Shown here: in pieces, positions 45,301-57,100 of the stretch | Numbering within the stretch: position 1 is the stretch's first letter | How the letters are laid out: each line of letters begins with the position of its first letter | Assembly (NCBI RefSeq): GCF_021462225.1 | Contig: NC_061805.1 | Location: 49,784,360 to 49,848,359 of the forward strand | Source: Girardinichthys multiradiatus | Taxonomy: Eukaryota; Chordata; Actinopteri; Cyprinodontiformes; Goodeidae | Reading direction: 5' to 3' | DNA: 64,000 bases | Made by a program: the position numbers and the translations under genes | Notes under the pieces: generated by a model | The model's input: the letters and a program-made list of their open reading frames with translations, nothing else | What the model was told of the DNA's origin: nothing | The model's database searches: none

Positions 45301-47719
45301 AACACTTTTTTAAAGTGTAACTTCAGGCAGATGCATCCGTCATCTAACATGGACTTTGACTGCTCTCAGTTGTTTCCCACCCAGTCTTCAACCCTTTTTA
45401 TTAGCTAGGCTACCTACGAATCAGTCAAGCAAAAGAAAGGATCTCAAACTCAATAGATGAGCCAGAGTTGACCTGATTTTCTTCAGGGTCTTTGCTTTCA
45501 GCAGCCTATCATTAGGGCCCAGCCATGGGAGGAACAAAAAGGACTGAACTACACACAGGGAACAAAGGACACTAGTAAAACTCTGAATCCCAGAATGCAG
45601 AGCATTAACCCAGTCTCATGCACAGCTCCCAAGGAGCAGTTTCCCAGCTAGAATCCCAGTGATGTTATAAAGGTATAAAACTATATGCACAGCAACAGTT
45701 CTTCGTCTTTGGCTGCAACACTCCCAGGCTGCATTTGGGAGGACGGAGAGAATGTCTTGACCTTGCTGGCTAAAGGCTGCATCTTCGAAGAAACCTTGGA
45801 TCCATTATAAAGTACAGTCTGCTGTTTGCAAACCCGGTGACTGTACCTCAGCCGAAAAGAAGACTTGTCACCTTATTCTTTCTTTCTGAGCTTCTGCAGA
45901 ACAGAATCAGTGCCAAAGACTCCCCAAAAAGAGACGTTGCCCCTAATTAAGTCGACGGGGCAACTTTTCCCTACCATCGGAAGAAGACGGCATTGGAACT
46001 ACAACACCGCATGCTGCCCCTGCTTGTGCCAGTTTAAGCAGATGCCATGTCATTTCTGTTTGGCAAACCAGCTAAAGTCACTGGCCCATCGGACGTGCTC
46101 CACTGTTCATCAGAACGGGGTCACAGTGAGAGGTTGTGTCTGGGCAGAGAAAATTGGTTCAGGATAAAACAATTTGAATATTGTTCATTTCATTGTGTTT
46201 TGCTTTGTTGTTTGGATAATGATTGATATCAGAGTCCCTGGCTAAACTTCCCACCCCTGTTGCTGGTCCTCAGGCTGTAATCTTATGTCACTGTTGGACA
46301 GGGAGCCAGGTGGCATCACGTGGCAAAGCCAATTTTTAGAAATATTCTCCATGCATGATTGCAAAACTAAATCTGAGAAATGTTTTCCTTGTTTTAATAA
46401 ATCTGGATTTTCCAGAACAATATAAGTGTTTTTGACCATTCACAAACACATTTACAGTGAAAGAGACTGTGTTGGCTGCTGCAGCTTCATGTGTCTTTGT
46501 GTTATGTGACCAGCTTTCCTCGCTGTGGTCAGCCAGCACACTATGAGACGCTAATGTTTGTAAACTGCCAAATTAGCAAAGTGCTGCACGTGAAAACAGC
46601 CACAGCGGACACGAGTTTTCTGAAAAGAGCAGCTTCAGGTGACTTTTCAGATAGGTGCTTAAAACACATCAGAAATCTATGAGATCTATGTCAGAACATT
46701 ACTGCTTCCTTTTATCCTTTATGAACAAGAACATGGAGGGGAAGAGATCAAAAATAAAGTAAAACATTTTCCACAATTGCACAAAAATATTTTAAAGAAC
46801 GGTGAGATTTTAAATGTACTATTTCGGATAAAGTCTTCAGATTTATTCTTCCGATTTATTGAGTTTTTAATTGAGTTCTGACTGACATTCTGATGGTTCT
46901 CGGCAGATACCGTTCAGCTGTTTAACTGATACCTGGAGTCCTTTTTAGAAAGATCTACTTGTTCAGGTACACTGGTTCAGAACCTTACCGGAACACTTAA
47001 TGGAACTGAGATTTAATAAACACTTTTCTCTTGCAGTGACAAGTTCAAACGTGTGCTGTGAAAAAACTCCATTAACATGTTGGTATTTAAATGATGTGAA
47101 ACCCAGAAGAATCCATCATTCTGTCCCTTTGTGAAATTAGCCCAAAAACTGATTATCAATTAATCAACCAGTTCATTAAGAATCAACACAGTTCATCAGA
47201 AACCAGGCAGATGCTTTAAGTTTACTGTCTCAGCTTTCTGCAAAGAGTTGAGAGATTTTTACCTTAGAAATTTTGAAACCAAATGTTTACATTTTACAGA
47301 TTGGTCAAATTTATCATCAGAAATCTCTGCAGACTGGGGTAAATTGTTCATTTTTGGTCATTTATTAAAATTTCCTTTTCAGCAAATCATAAAATGAAAA
47401 ACTTTAAGCAGTTAAACTTAAATCCTAAAATTAATAATAATTTTGAAGGGCCATATGTTAAATTCTAGCAAAGGTAAATGTGTAATGGGACATTTTCTTT
47501 ATTAATTTTGCACACAGATTGGTTAAATAAATCTTTAGAAACAGATACAAAACAGGATAAATAAATACATGTTGACTGTTTTAAGCAAATGCTTCCATGT
47601 CTTATAGGAGTCGCATTTCTGTGGCTTCCATTATGACGGTGAAACTATGAAACATAGAAATTAATCATGCCCACCACATAAACCTGGCTCAGTTTACAGC
47701 TCACATATTTCCCTCCATC
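42355..47719. other. No recognised gene
   Basis: Long stretch without a supportable host exon. Around 45674 there is a plus-strand TATAAAA followed 190 bp later by a 100-codon open frame rich in Cys (45865-46167). Around 45077-45110 the text tgcctggttcacatggcagg resembles a fish repeat. Neither is firm. Confidence 0.35.
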
Positions 47720-47913
47720 AAGTCAAGTCAAGTTTATTTAAATAGCGCTTTTCAGCAACAAGGCACTCAAGGCGCTGTACATGAGGAAAAACATTACAAT
47801 GATACAGAAAATCAAAGAGAGGCAATTTAAAAAATATATATAAAAATAAAGAGAATAGAATGATGGATAAGAAAATTAAAGGAAAATTGGACAGAAAACC
47901 TAACTAATAATAT

Positions 47914-49814
47914 TTAGATGGCCCAGTCAAAGGCCACTCTAAACAAATAGGTTTTTAATCTCGATTTAAAGCAACTTAGCGTTTCGGTGATTTTACAGTT
48001 TTCTGGGAGTTTATTCCAGATTAGTGGAGCATAAGAACTAAAAGCTGCTTCTCCATGTTTGGTTCTGGTTCTGCAGAGTAGATTTGAGCCATAAGACCTG
48101 AGAGGTCTGGGTGGTTGATCCACTGACAACAAGTCTGTAATGTATTTTGATGCTAAGCCATTCAGTGATTTATAGACTAACAGAAGTATTTTAAAGTCTA
48201 TTCTCTGAGCTACAGGGAGCCAGTGTAAGGACTTCAGAACCGGGCCGATGTTCTCCACTTTCTTAGTTCTAGTGAGGATGCGGGCAGCAGCGTTCTGGAT
48301 CAACTGCAGCTGTCTGATCCACTTTTTAGGCAGACCTGTGAAGACACCGTTGCCGTAATCAATTCTACTAAAGATTAACCCATTAATTAGTTTTTCAAGG
48401 TCCTGCTGAGACATTAGTCCTTTAATCCTGGAGATGTTCTTTAGATGATAGAAGGCCGACCTTGTTACTGTCTTTATGTTCCTCTGAAGGTTCAGTTTTG
48501 TTTTGATTCAGCTGAAGAAGATTCTGGCCCATCCATGCATTGATTTCTTCTAAGCATTTACCCAGCGCTTGAATGGGTTCATGGTCACCTGGTGACATCG
48601 TAACGTATAGCTGTGTGTCGTCTGCATAGTTATGATAACTTAAGTTGTTGTTTATTAAAATCTGAGTTGAGGGAAGCATGTAGATATTGAATAGAAGGGG
48701 CCCTAAGATGGACCCTTGGGGAACGCCACATGTGATTTTTGTGCTCTCTGATGTAAAGTTACCTACTGACACAAAAAAGTCCCTGTCCTTCAAGTAGGAT
48801 TTAAACCAGTTGATCGCTGTACCAGAAAGGCCGACCCAGTTTTCCAGGCACTCTAATAAAATGGACTGATCAACAGTGTCGAATGCTGCACTAAGGTCCA
48901 ATAATACCAGCACTGTGGTTCTTCCACAGTCTGCATTTATACGGATGTTATTGAAGACCTTGACAAGAGCAGTCTCTGTACTGTGGTGAGCAGGAAGCCT
49001 GACTGGAAGACATCGAAGCGGTTGGTCGTTGTTAGGAAGTTGTTTAACTGTTGAAACACAACTTTTTCAATAATCTTACTGATGAAGGGGAGGTTTGATA
49101 TAGGCCTGTAGTTCTGTAGTAGCAGCTTGATAATTGCTGTTTTTAGGGCCTGAGGGAAAACACCTGACAAAAGGGACGTGTTTATTATTTGTGTTAAATC
49201 AGATGTTATTACAGGCAAAGCTTTCTTAAGGAAAGTTGTGGGTAAAACATCGAGACAGCAGGAAGAAGAGCTTAGTTGTTGTATGATTTCTTCTAAGATT
49301 TTGTAGTTTATTTGGTGAAACTGGGAAATTTTGTCAAAATCAGTTCTAGTTGGAGACAACATTGGTACTGGAGTTGATGTGGATGTGTTGACTGCCTCTC
49401 TGATCTTTTGGGTTTTTTCAGTAAAGAATTTAGCAAATTCATTGCAGGCCCTGGTAGAGTGGAGTTCAGATGCTACAGTTACAGGAGGGTTTGTTATCCT
49501 GTCGACCGTGGCAAAGAATGCACCAGCATTGTTAATGTTTTTACTGATGATGTCAGAAAATAAAGATTCCCTTGCATTTTTCAGTTGTAGGTTATTTCTG
49601 TAGAGTCTCTCTTTATAGATAATATAATGAACCTGGAGTCCAGTCTTTCTCCACCTGCGTTCAGCTTTTCGACACTCCTTTTTTTCACTTCTGACTGGTG
49701 GAGTACTTCTCCATGAAGACATTTTCTTCCCAGAAACAACTTTCACTTTAATTGGAGCAATTGAATCAATGATGTCTGAGATTTTAGAATGAAAGTTATC
49801 TACCAGCTCATCTA
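47914..49814 (-). pseudogene. L2 copy B ORF2, reverse transcriptase half
   Basis: From high to low coordinates: [18 protein letters not shown] linker, [27 protein letters not shown], a frame break at about 48985, then [20 protein letters not shown] (motif A), [20 protein letters not shown] (motif B), [12 protein letters not shown] (catalytic YADD), and [14 protein letters not shown] second break near 48490 appears to have lost about 40 residues. The rest is [29 protein letters not shown] and [20 protein letters not shown]. All palm motifs are present but three frames are needed to read them. Confidence 0.92.
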
Positions 49815-51418
49815 CAGGTCCTTCTCAAAATATTAGCATATTGTGATAAAGTTCATTATTTTCCATAATGTCATGATGAAAATTTAACATTCATATATTT
49901 TAGATTCATTGCACACTAACTGAAATATTTCAGGTCTTTTATTGTCTTAATACGGATGATTTTGGCATACAGCTCATGAAAACCCAAAATCTCACAAAAT
50001 TAGCATATCATTAAAAGGGTCTCTAAACGAGCTATGAACCTAATCATCTGAATCAACGAGTTAACTCTAAACACCTGCAAAAGATTCCTGAGGCCTTTAA
50101 AACTCCCAGCCTGGTTCATCACTCAAAACCCCAATCATGGGTAAGACTGCCGACCTGACTGCTGTCCAGAAGGCCATTATTGACACCCTCAAGCAAGAGG
50201 GGAAGACACAGAAAGAAATTTCTGAACGAATAGGCTGTTCCCAGAGTGCTGTATCAAGGCACCTCAGTGGGAAGTCTGTGGGAAGGAAAAAGTGTGGCAG
50301 AAAACGCTGCACAACGAGAAGAGGTGACCGGACCCTGAGGAAGATTGTGGAGAAGGGCCGATTCCAGACCTTGGGGGACCTGCGGAAGCAGTGGACTGAG
50401 TCTGGAGTAGAAACATCCAGAGCCACCGTGCACAGGCGTGTGCAGGAAATGGGCTACAGGTGCCGCATTCCCCAGGTCAAGCCACTTTTGAACCAGAAAC
50501 AGCGGCAGAAGCGCCTGACCTGGGCTACAGAGAAGCAGCACTGGACTGTTGCTCAGTGGTCCAAAGTACTTTTTTCGGATGAAAGCAAATTCTGCATGTC
50601 ATTCGGAAATCAAGGTGCCAGAGTCTGGAGGAAGACTGGGGAGAAGGAAATGCCAAAATGCCAGAAGTCCAGTGTCAAGTACCCACAGTCAGTGATGGTC
50701 TGGGGTGCCGTGTCAGCTGCTGGTGTTGGTCCACTGTGTTTTATCAAGGGCAGGGTCAATGCAGCTAGCTATCAGGAGATTTTGGAGCACTTCATGCTTC
50801 CATCTGCTGAAAAGCTTTATGGAGATGAAGATTTCATTTTTCAGCACGACCTGGCACCTGCTCACAGTGCCAAAACCACTGGTAAATGGTTTACTGACCA
50901 TGGTATCACTGTGCTCAATTGGCCTGCCAACTCTCCTGACCTGAACCCCATAGAGAATCTGTGAGATATTGTGAAGAGAACGTTGAGAGACTCAAGACCC
51001 AACACTCTGGATGAGCTAAAGGCCGCTATCGAAGCATCCTGGGCCTCCATAAGACCTCAGCAGTGCCACAGGCTGATTGCCTCCATGCCACGCCACATTG
51101 AAGCAGTCATTTCTGCAAAAGGATTCCCGACCAAGTATTGAGTGCATAACTGTAGATGATTATTTGAAGGTTGACGTTTTTTGTATTAAAAACAATTTTA
51201 TTTTATTGGTCGGATGAAATATGCTAATTTTGTGAGATAGGAATTTTGGGTTTTCATGAGCTGTATGCCAAAATCATCCGTATTAAGACAATAAAAGACC
51301 TGAAATATTTCAGTTAGTGTGCAATGAATCTAAAATATATGAATGTTAAATTTTCATCATTACATTATGGAAAATAATGAACTTTATCACAATATGCTAA
51401 TATTTTGAGAAGGACCTG
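49815..51418 (+). mobile_element. Tc1-type transposon copy 2, nested in the L2
   Basis: 1604 bp flanked by TA at 49813-49814 and 51419-51420, with the same caggtccttctc ends as copies 1 and 3. The L2 text on either side (agctcatcTA and TAcagtgttac) is continuous in L2 copy A at 10963-10980 (agctcatctacagtgttac), which supplies the empty site. It is 6 bp shorter than copy 3 because tcctat is missing in the inner left repeat. Confidence 0.98.
50137..51141 (+). pseudogene. Tc1 transposase with one nonsense codon (W276stop)
   Basis: Same 334-codon frame as the intact copy at 59206-60210. Codon 276, TGG (Trp, just after the catalytic Glu in PIENLW), is TGA here at 50962-50964; the frame is otherwise open to the normal stop at 51139-51141. 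Other differences seen are T14I, D27E, Arg at 65 and R320H. All three DD34E residues precede the stop, but the last 59 residues would be missing, so activity is doubtful. Confidence 0.95.
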
Positions 51419-51420
51419 TA

Positions 51421-52200
51421 CAGTGTTACAGGGCAAAGTGGAGGTAGAAGAGTAAATCTGGTTAAAGGTTTCTGCTGCACCGTCCTTAAAGATGTGTTTT
51501 CTTATCATGTCTCTTTGGCAAACTGAGTCATTGCAGATGATGCTTTCAAAAATAACAGAAAAGTGGTCAGATAGAGCAACATCAGTTACAGACACCTTGG
51601 AAATGTTTAGACCCTTAGTGATGATCAAGTCCAAAATATGTCCCTGTTTGTGCGTTTGCTGTTTAACATGTTGAGTCAAACCAACATTTCTAAGAGTGTC
51701 ACATAGATCTATTGGACTTCTGTCTTCAGGATTGTCCATGTGAATGTTGAAGTCTCCCACAATAATTAAACAGTCATAATCTACACATATCACAGAAAAA
51801 AGCTCATTAAAATCACTGATAAAGTTTGTTTTGGACTTAGGAGGCCTGTAAATATTCAAGAACATGGTTCGGACCGGGCTCTTTACCTGGAGACCCAAAT
51901 ATTCAAAAGAGTCAAATTTGCCCAGAAATACTTTTTTACACTCTAATAAATCTTTAAACAAAGTGGCCCCCCCTCCACCTTTTCTTTGCTGTCTGCTCTC
52001 ACAAAGAATATTGTAGTTCGGAGGCGTCGCCTCTATCAGAATGGGAGCTTCATTAAATTCATGTAACCATGTTTCTGTTAAAAACATAACATCAAGATCG
52101 TGGTCAGTAATGAAGTCATTGATTAAAAATGATTTTCCTGACAGAGATCTAATGTTCAGTAAAGCCAGTTTATATGACTTAGTTGTTGATATTAACTGTG
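51421..52200 (-). pseudogene. L2 copy B ORF2, endonuclease half
   Basis: APE-type endonuclease with [41 protein letters not shown] and [12 protein letters not shown]. The frame is cut at LPCNTV by the nested Tc1. Compared with copy A the N-terminus has lost 2 nt near 52195, so ORF2 would also be out of frame at its start. Confidence 0.9.
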
Positions 52201-52379
52201 TCTGGTTGTACCTGACAGTTTACGGCTTTTGTTGATTGTTTATTACTGTCTCTTATCCTTTTGGCTTTGCTCTTTCTGTCACGTATAAGCACAGAGATTT
52301 TACAACTATCTCCTATTAGGGGCCCAAGGTTTTCCTGGACATGTTCATTTCTGATAGAGTTACCACTGGGGCCCAGACT

Positions 52380-53889
52380 GTATCACAGAGAAGTGATTTG
52401 AAGGTCCTGATTAGGAGGTGGTGGAGGTCTGCGGCATTTGGAAGATGTTGGTTTAGTAGCAGGGCCTCGGCCATGGGGGGTGTTGAATGGAGAAGATGTC
52501 AGAGCCATTTGGGTCCCGATTTTAAGAGCTCCTTTCATGTTATCAGAATACAGTAAAGCAAAAAGTGGGCTCAGTGGGGAGATGGGAGAGCTCTGTGCGG
52601 TCTGGGTCGGGGTCTGGGGTGAGGGGGGTTTACCAGGGGTGACGGTCTGGGTTTTTGGGGAGGGGGGTATAACGGGGGGTCCACCTCTCCTGTGGATTTC
52701 GGCGGGGAGACCTTTTGTGATGACCTCTCTTTCTCAGCCAACTGGCTGATTGTTTCTGCTGGAGCTGTTGGAGGCAGCGTTATCATTGTTGTTGATACTC
52801 CATGTTCTCTGCTGAAGGTCGAAGCCGCTGGCGGATTATTTACTGAATAGAAGACATTAGATGTGAGACGTCTGACTCCTGGCTTGTTCAAACAGAAACC
52901 ATCTTGCTTGAAGAGTTGTCTTTTTTCCCAAAAGATATTAAAGTTGTCGATGACCTTCACAGATGTAGTAGCAGATGTTTTTTTCAACCACTTATTAATC
53001 ATCAGAAGTCTCGAAAAAACCTCATCTCCACAGAAAATTGGTGCAAAGGGTCTGCTGAGAAACACCTTGATATTGAGACCTCCAACAATATTCAGAAGAC
53101 GAGTGAAATCCTCCTTCAGTCCTTCTGATTTTTTCTTAGCCACGTCATCTATGGCTCCACAGTGTATAATAAGGTTTTCTAGAGACGGGCGTTTTTCTGT
53201 GATTGCAAGAATATTCTCTGGGATATCAGAGACCACGTTACTGGTACCAATCATAACTTCTGTGTTTTTCTTGTTGCAGAGGTTTTTAACCCCATCCACA
53301 GCTGTGTTACCCACTATTAGGGTTGTTGGGCCAGTGGGGCGCTTTTTCTCTGGCAGCTTAGGAGAAGACTGTTTAGAATGAAGGTTGTTCTCAAACCTTT
53401 TATTGTTCTCAGAAGATGGATCATTTTCCTGGTTTTCATTCTGTAGTGGAGCAAATCTGTTCTGGAGAGAACTCCATTATTTCCAGCTGTCTCACTCCTA
53501 TCAGTTGTTGTGACAGCAGCTCGCTGTCGAAGTCTCCTTTTCCCAGGGGAAACGGGGGCATTTCTCTGTAATTCTGGCCGTTCTGATTTATTTATTTGCT
53601 GAGATCTTCCAGTGAGTCGTCCACCTTGATTTTTTGGGCATGCCCCTAAAACATGCCAGGGGGGTCTGCTGGTAGGTTTATTCTCAGTGTTCTGATTGCC
53701 GGCTGAGTTGTTGAGCTGGCTGTCACTGTTTGGGATCACAGGCAGAGTTGAATCATCGTTGTACCTCATATTCACCTCCACGTTCACTTCTAGTCGATGG
53801 ATTTTCATCTCCAAAACAGCCAATTTCTGTAAAGGTTTGTCGAAGTCCTCTGTGAAGGGAGACATTTTGTGCTGATTAGCTGGCATCAA
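52380..53889 (-). pseudogene. L2 copy B ORF1 with esterase-like (SGNH) domain
   Basis: N-terminal part (53889-53470): a short heptad-like segment PLQKLAVLEMKIHRLEVNVE, then a basic, polar linker with KRRLRQR. A frame break lies near 53470. Then TTLIVGNTAVDGVKNLCNKK, LIIHCGAIDD, RLLMINKWLKK, VIDNFNIFWEKR and FKQDGFCLNKPGVRRL, the pattern of the SGNH-esterase-like domain known in ORF1 of CR1/L2 elements. The usual GDS nucleophile box reads GNT here. A proline-rich tail follows, with another shift near 52620, and the end is shared with copy A. ORF1 proteins bind the element RNA. Confidence 0.85.
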
Positions 53890-54165
53890 CTTGTCCTGCT
53901 TTCGAGTTCGATTATAAAAACATCAAAATCCTTTAGAAAAAAATAAAATAAAAATAATAATAATTCTTGGGAGTCACTGGTAAGAAGTTGTTTTAGTCCA
54001 ATATTTCTGTAATTTTGGCTAAGAGATAAAAAGTTAGGAGTAAAAGAATACAAGCAAACAGGGAACTTAGGAGAAAAGCATTTGAGCAGGCAGAGAGGCA
54101 GAAGCAGAAAAACTTTGGGTTGTTCTAATCTGCTTCAGAGCCAGACGGTTTCACTACCAGCTGGT

Positions 54166-57100
54166 GTTAAAATTAGATTTATTGATCCTTAGAAGAGTGT
54201 CCTGTGTCGTGTTTCCGTTAGCTTTCTGTTAATATGACACACAGGGTACAAACCCAGCAATAAAAGCACATAAATTTGTCTGAATTAAAATTTTCCAGTT
54301 GCAAAGAGCACAAACATCCAATACAGACGAGACAAACGGAGAACCTGCTGAAAGTCCACATCCAGGTCTTCTTACCCGGATTAATCTGGTTAATCTGCAA
54401 TGCTAGCTGCAGGAGATCTGCCCTTCAATAAATTTAGAAAGTACAGCTGTGCGGCACACACAGGGGTGTGTGTGTGTGTGTGTGCCTGTGTGTTTGATGT
54501 TATGAAACAGCAGCTTTAGAGTTTTATTTTTTCAGCAGGATTAGACCTTCATTAATGGATCTGCTTCATTTTAACAGCCAGAAAACATCCATATACGCAA
54601 AAGCACTCATCCCTGGGTGACACTAAAACAGGAGGCATAATGCATGGGTGTGTGTGTGTGTTTCTTGGGGGGAGGGGGGTAAAAATCAAACTTTCCATGG
54701 ATTTAGCTTGAGAATCAATGAATATCAGGAGTCACTGCAATTAAAATCTTTAAACGCCACAAACTTGTACAAGAAAATCTTCATTTTCTTCTTCAACTCT
54801 GGGAAGGTTAGAGATTTAACTAGAAACACTACAGCATCTGTCTGAAGTCACACAAAACTCTGGTTTAAACTATTCTTACTGGGGAAAAGGTCCAACCAGC
54901 TCATCCAAGAGTGGATTCTTTCAACCCTTCTTTTTTTTATTATCGTCTCTGAACTTCACCTTAAATCGTGCTGCATTCACTGCGCCTTGGAAATAAGATT
55001 GGGTCTTGCTTTTTCCTTGGTTTTCTCACTTAAGGTTTCTCTGGTTTCTCACTAAATGTATTTCTTTGAGGACGTTTGAATATCAAAACTAACTCCATGT
55101 TTTATCACTTACTTCTGTTTTGATTTCTCGGTGTGATTTAATTTGTAATAGAGGCGGGTTCATGGGGACCAGCAGCTAATCAAAACGTGAGCAGCATGTT
55201 TAAAACCCCAGAGATTAGTTTTTGATAAACTTTGAAACACAAAAAACAGTAAAAACAATAATAAAATGTCAGATTAGCAAAAGCTGCATGTCTCTAATCT
55301 TCCTGAAGTTTAATCTGAAATCACTCGTCGGTATGTAGAGGAGGTGAACGCCCTGCTGATTACCGGTTATTTCCCTCCAAAACCAGAAGCATTAGTTCAG
55401 GTTTAGATCTTCAACACTCTTCGCCTTCTACTGGTCCTGATGAGAGATTAGCCGATCAGGAAGCTGGTTGTTTATGACTGTGGTGATATTAGAGCGTCTG
55501 TTGAGCTGGAGCACTGGGATAAATAATATAGCACCTGGTTATCACCATGATCTATGACCCTTTACAAAAACACGCAAAACAACAGGAGGGGCATCAAACA
55601 ACGAAATGAATGGAACTGATTCTTTCACAGAACCAACTAAGAACCGGCTCCAGCACCAGCCCAGGTTAGGAGCTTGAACCTGTTTGGTAGAGAAGCCGCC
55701 TCTGATGTGCAGGACTGCTCCTGATTGATGACTTAACAGAACTCCAGGAAATTAAAGTTTTCTTCACTATGTTGCATTTTAACGAGTTCAATATTTCCAT
55801 CTTCCTTTTGGTTTCTGTAACAAATGACTGTTTTACAGTTTTTTCTTGTTCTGCAACAGTTAGGTCCAGAAATGATGATAATTTTCTCCCCTTTTGTTGG
55901 ATCACACCTCAAATAAACCTCCTTATACACAGCATGGCCAAAACATGTCGGTTCCTGAGTTTTGTGAACAGTTTTTCTGATTTATCCTCCCATAATCTGA
56001 ACCTCTAACCAAAGAAAAAACCTTCTATTGGATCAAAAGGTTTCTGAGTGCAGAAACCTAAAGTGATACAAAGTAGATTTGTGAGCAGGCTGCAGAACCT
56101 CAGGGCAGAGAGCACAGCTGCTTGATCCACACCTGCTTTATTATTCTGCTGCTCTGAAGAGAGCTTGCCTTGCTGCTTTATTGCTGCCGATACCGTCTTC
56201 TTTTTTACACACTGTTTCTGCTCTGCACAGGAAAGTTTCAGACACAGCAGATTAGATTCACATTTCATGCATGTTCCTGTGAAATACAGCAGAAAAAGTG
56301 GATTTATAAACCAACTTTAAGGTGATATAATAGCACAGTAAATGTCTGCTGACAACAGGAGCATCAGTGACGACTAACTGGGCTGTCCTAAGATTAAGGC
56401 TGACTGCAGGCTGGGTGAGAAAACACTGATGGATGCAGAAACCGCATCGTGCTCAACATCAAACTGACTGAACTTCCTGTTTTCTTTCAAATTAAACTGA
56501 ATGGTTAAAAATTCAACTGAACTTTATTTCCTTTTAAAATCCCAGTGAAATAAAAAGCTTCCTGCTCCGTCAGGTTATCAGGATGGTGCTGCCAGCAAAG
56601 CGATCCAGTAACAACATCACCACCATCGATACACCAGAACACAGCCCAGTATGCAGACCTCTGTGTCTGTTAGAGTAAATCAGCTCCTGGATGCAATTTC
56701 AGCTCCTTGTGCTGCTTCTGGCCAATCAGAACAAAGCGACATCTGAGGCAAGGCTCCCGCAGTGTCGAAAAGCAGCAGGTGAGAGTGGAGTGTGTACGTG
56801 GGGGAAGGCGGATGCAGGTGTGTGTGTGTGTGTGGTAATGGAGACATTATGAGGCAGTGCACGGCTGACCGCTCATAGCTCAGAACCGGCTCAGGAGACA
56901 AAAGGTGGACCAAGATTTAAAAGCCATTCAAGCACCAAGAGTCTCTGCTTCCTCCCATCATTCCCATTCTGCCTCCACATTTCCAGCTGCAGGGACACTT
57001 TACACTGGAGGAATAACTGAGGACGATTTCCTGAGACTATGAGTCAACAGCATAATTACTGAGCAGTTTTAATGAAAAACAGACAAAAGCATCTGAAGCA

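Larger units (their letters stand above)
47720..54165 (-). mobile_element. L2-type LINE copy B, nearly full length, with nested Tc1
   Basis: Minus-strand element of about 4.8 kb once the 1.6 kb Tc1 at 49815-51418 is set aside. From 5' to 3' on the minus strand it has a leader (about 54165-53890), ORF1 (53889 to about 52380), an ORF2 endonuclease, an ORF2 RT and a 3' UTR ending in the ACTTG tandem tail at 47720. The 5' border is approximate, set where leader-like text begins. It carries several frame breaks and is not autonomous. Confidence 0.88.

Noticed and set aside
42355..47719. Possible zinc-finger or dsRBD exons of the DZF gene
   Set aside because: No Cys/His spacing or dsRBD motif with splice sites could be found, and dsRBD exons would be expected downstream (left) of 4467, not here.
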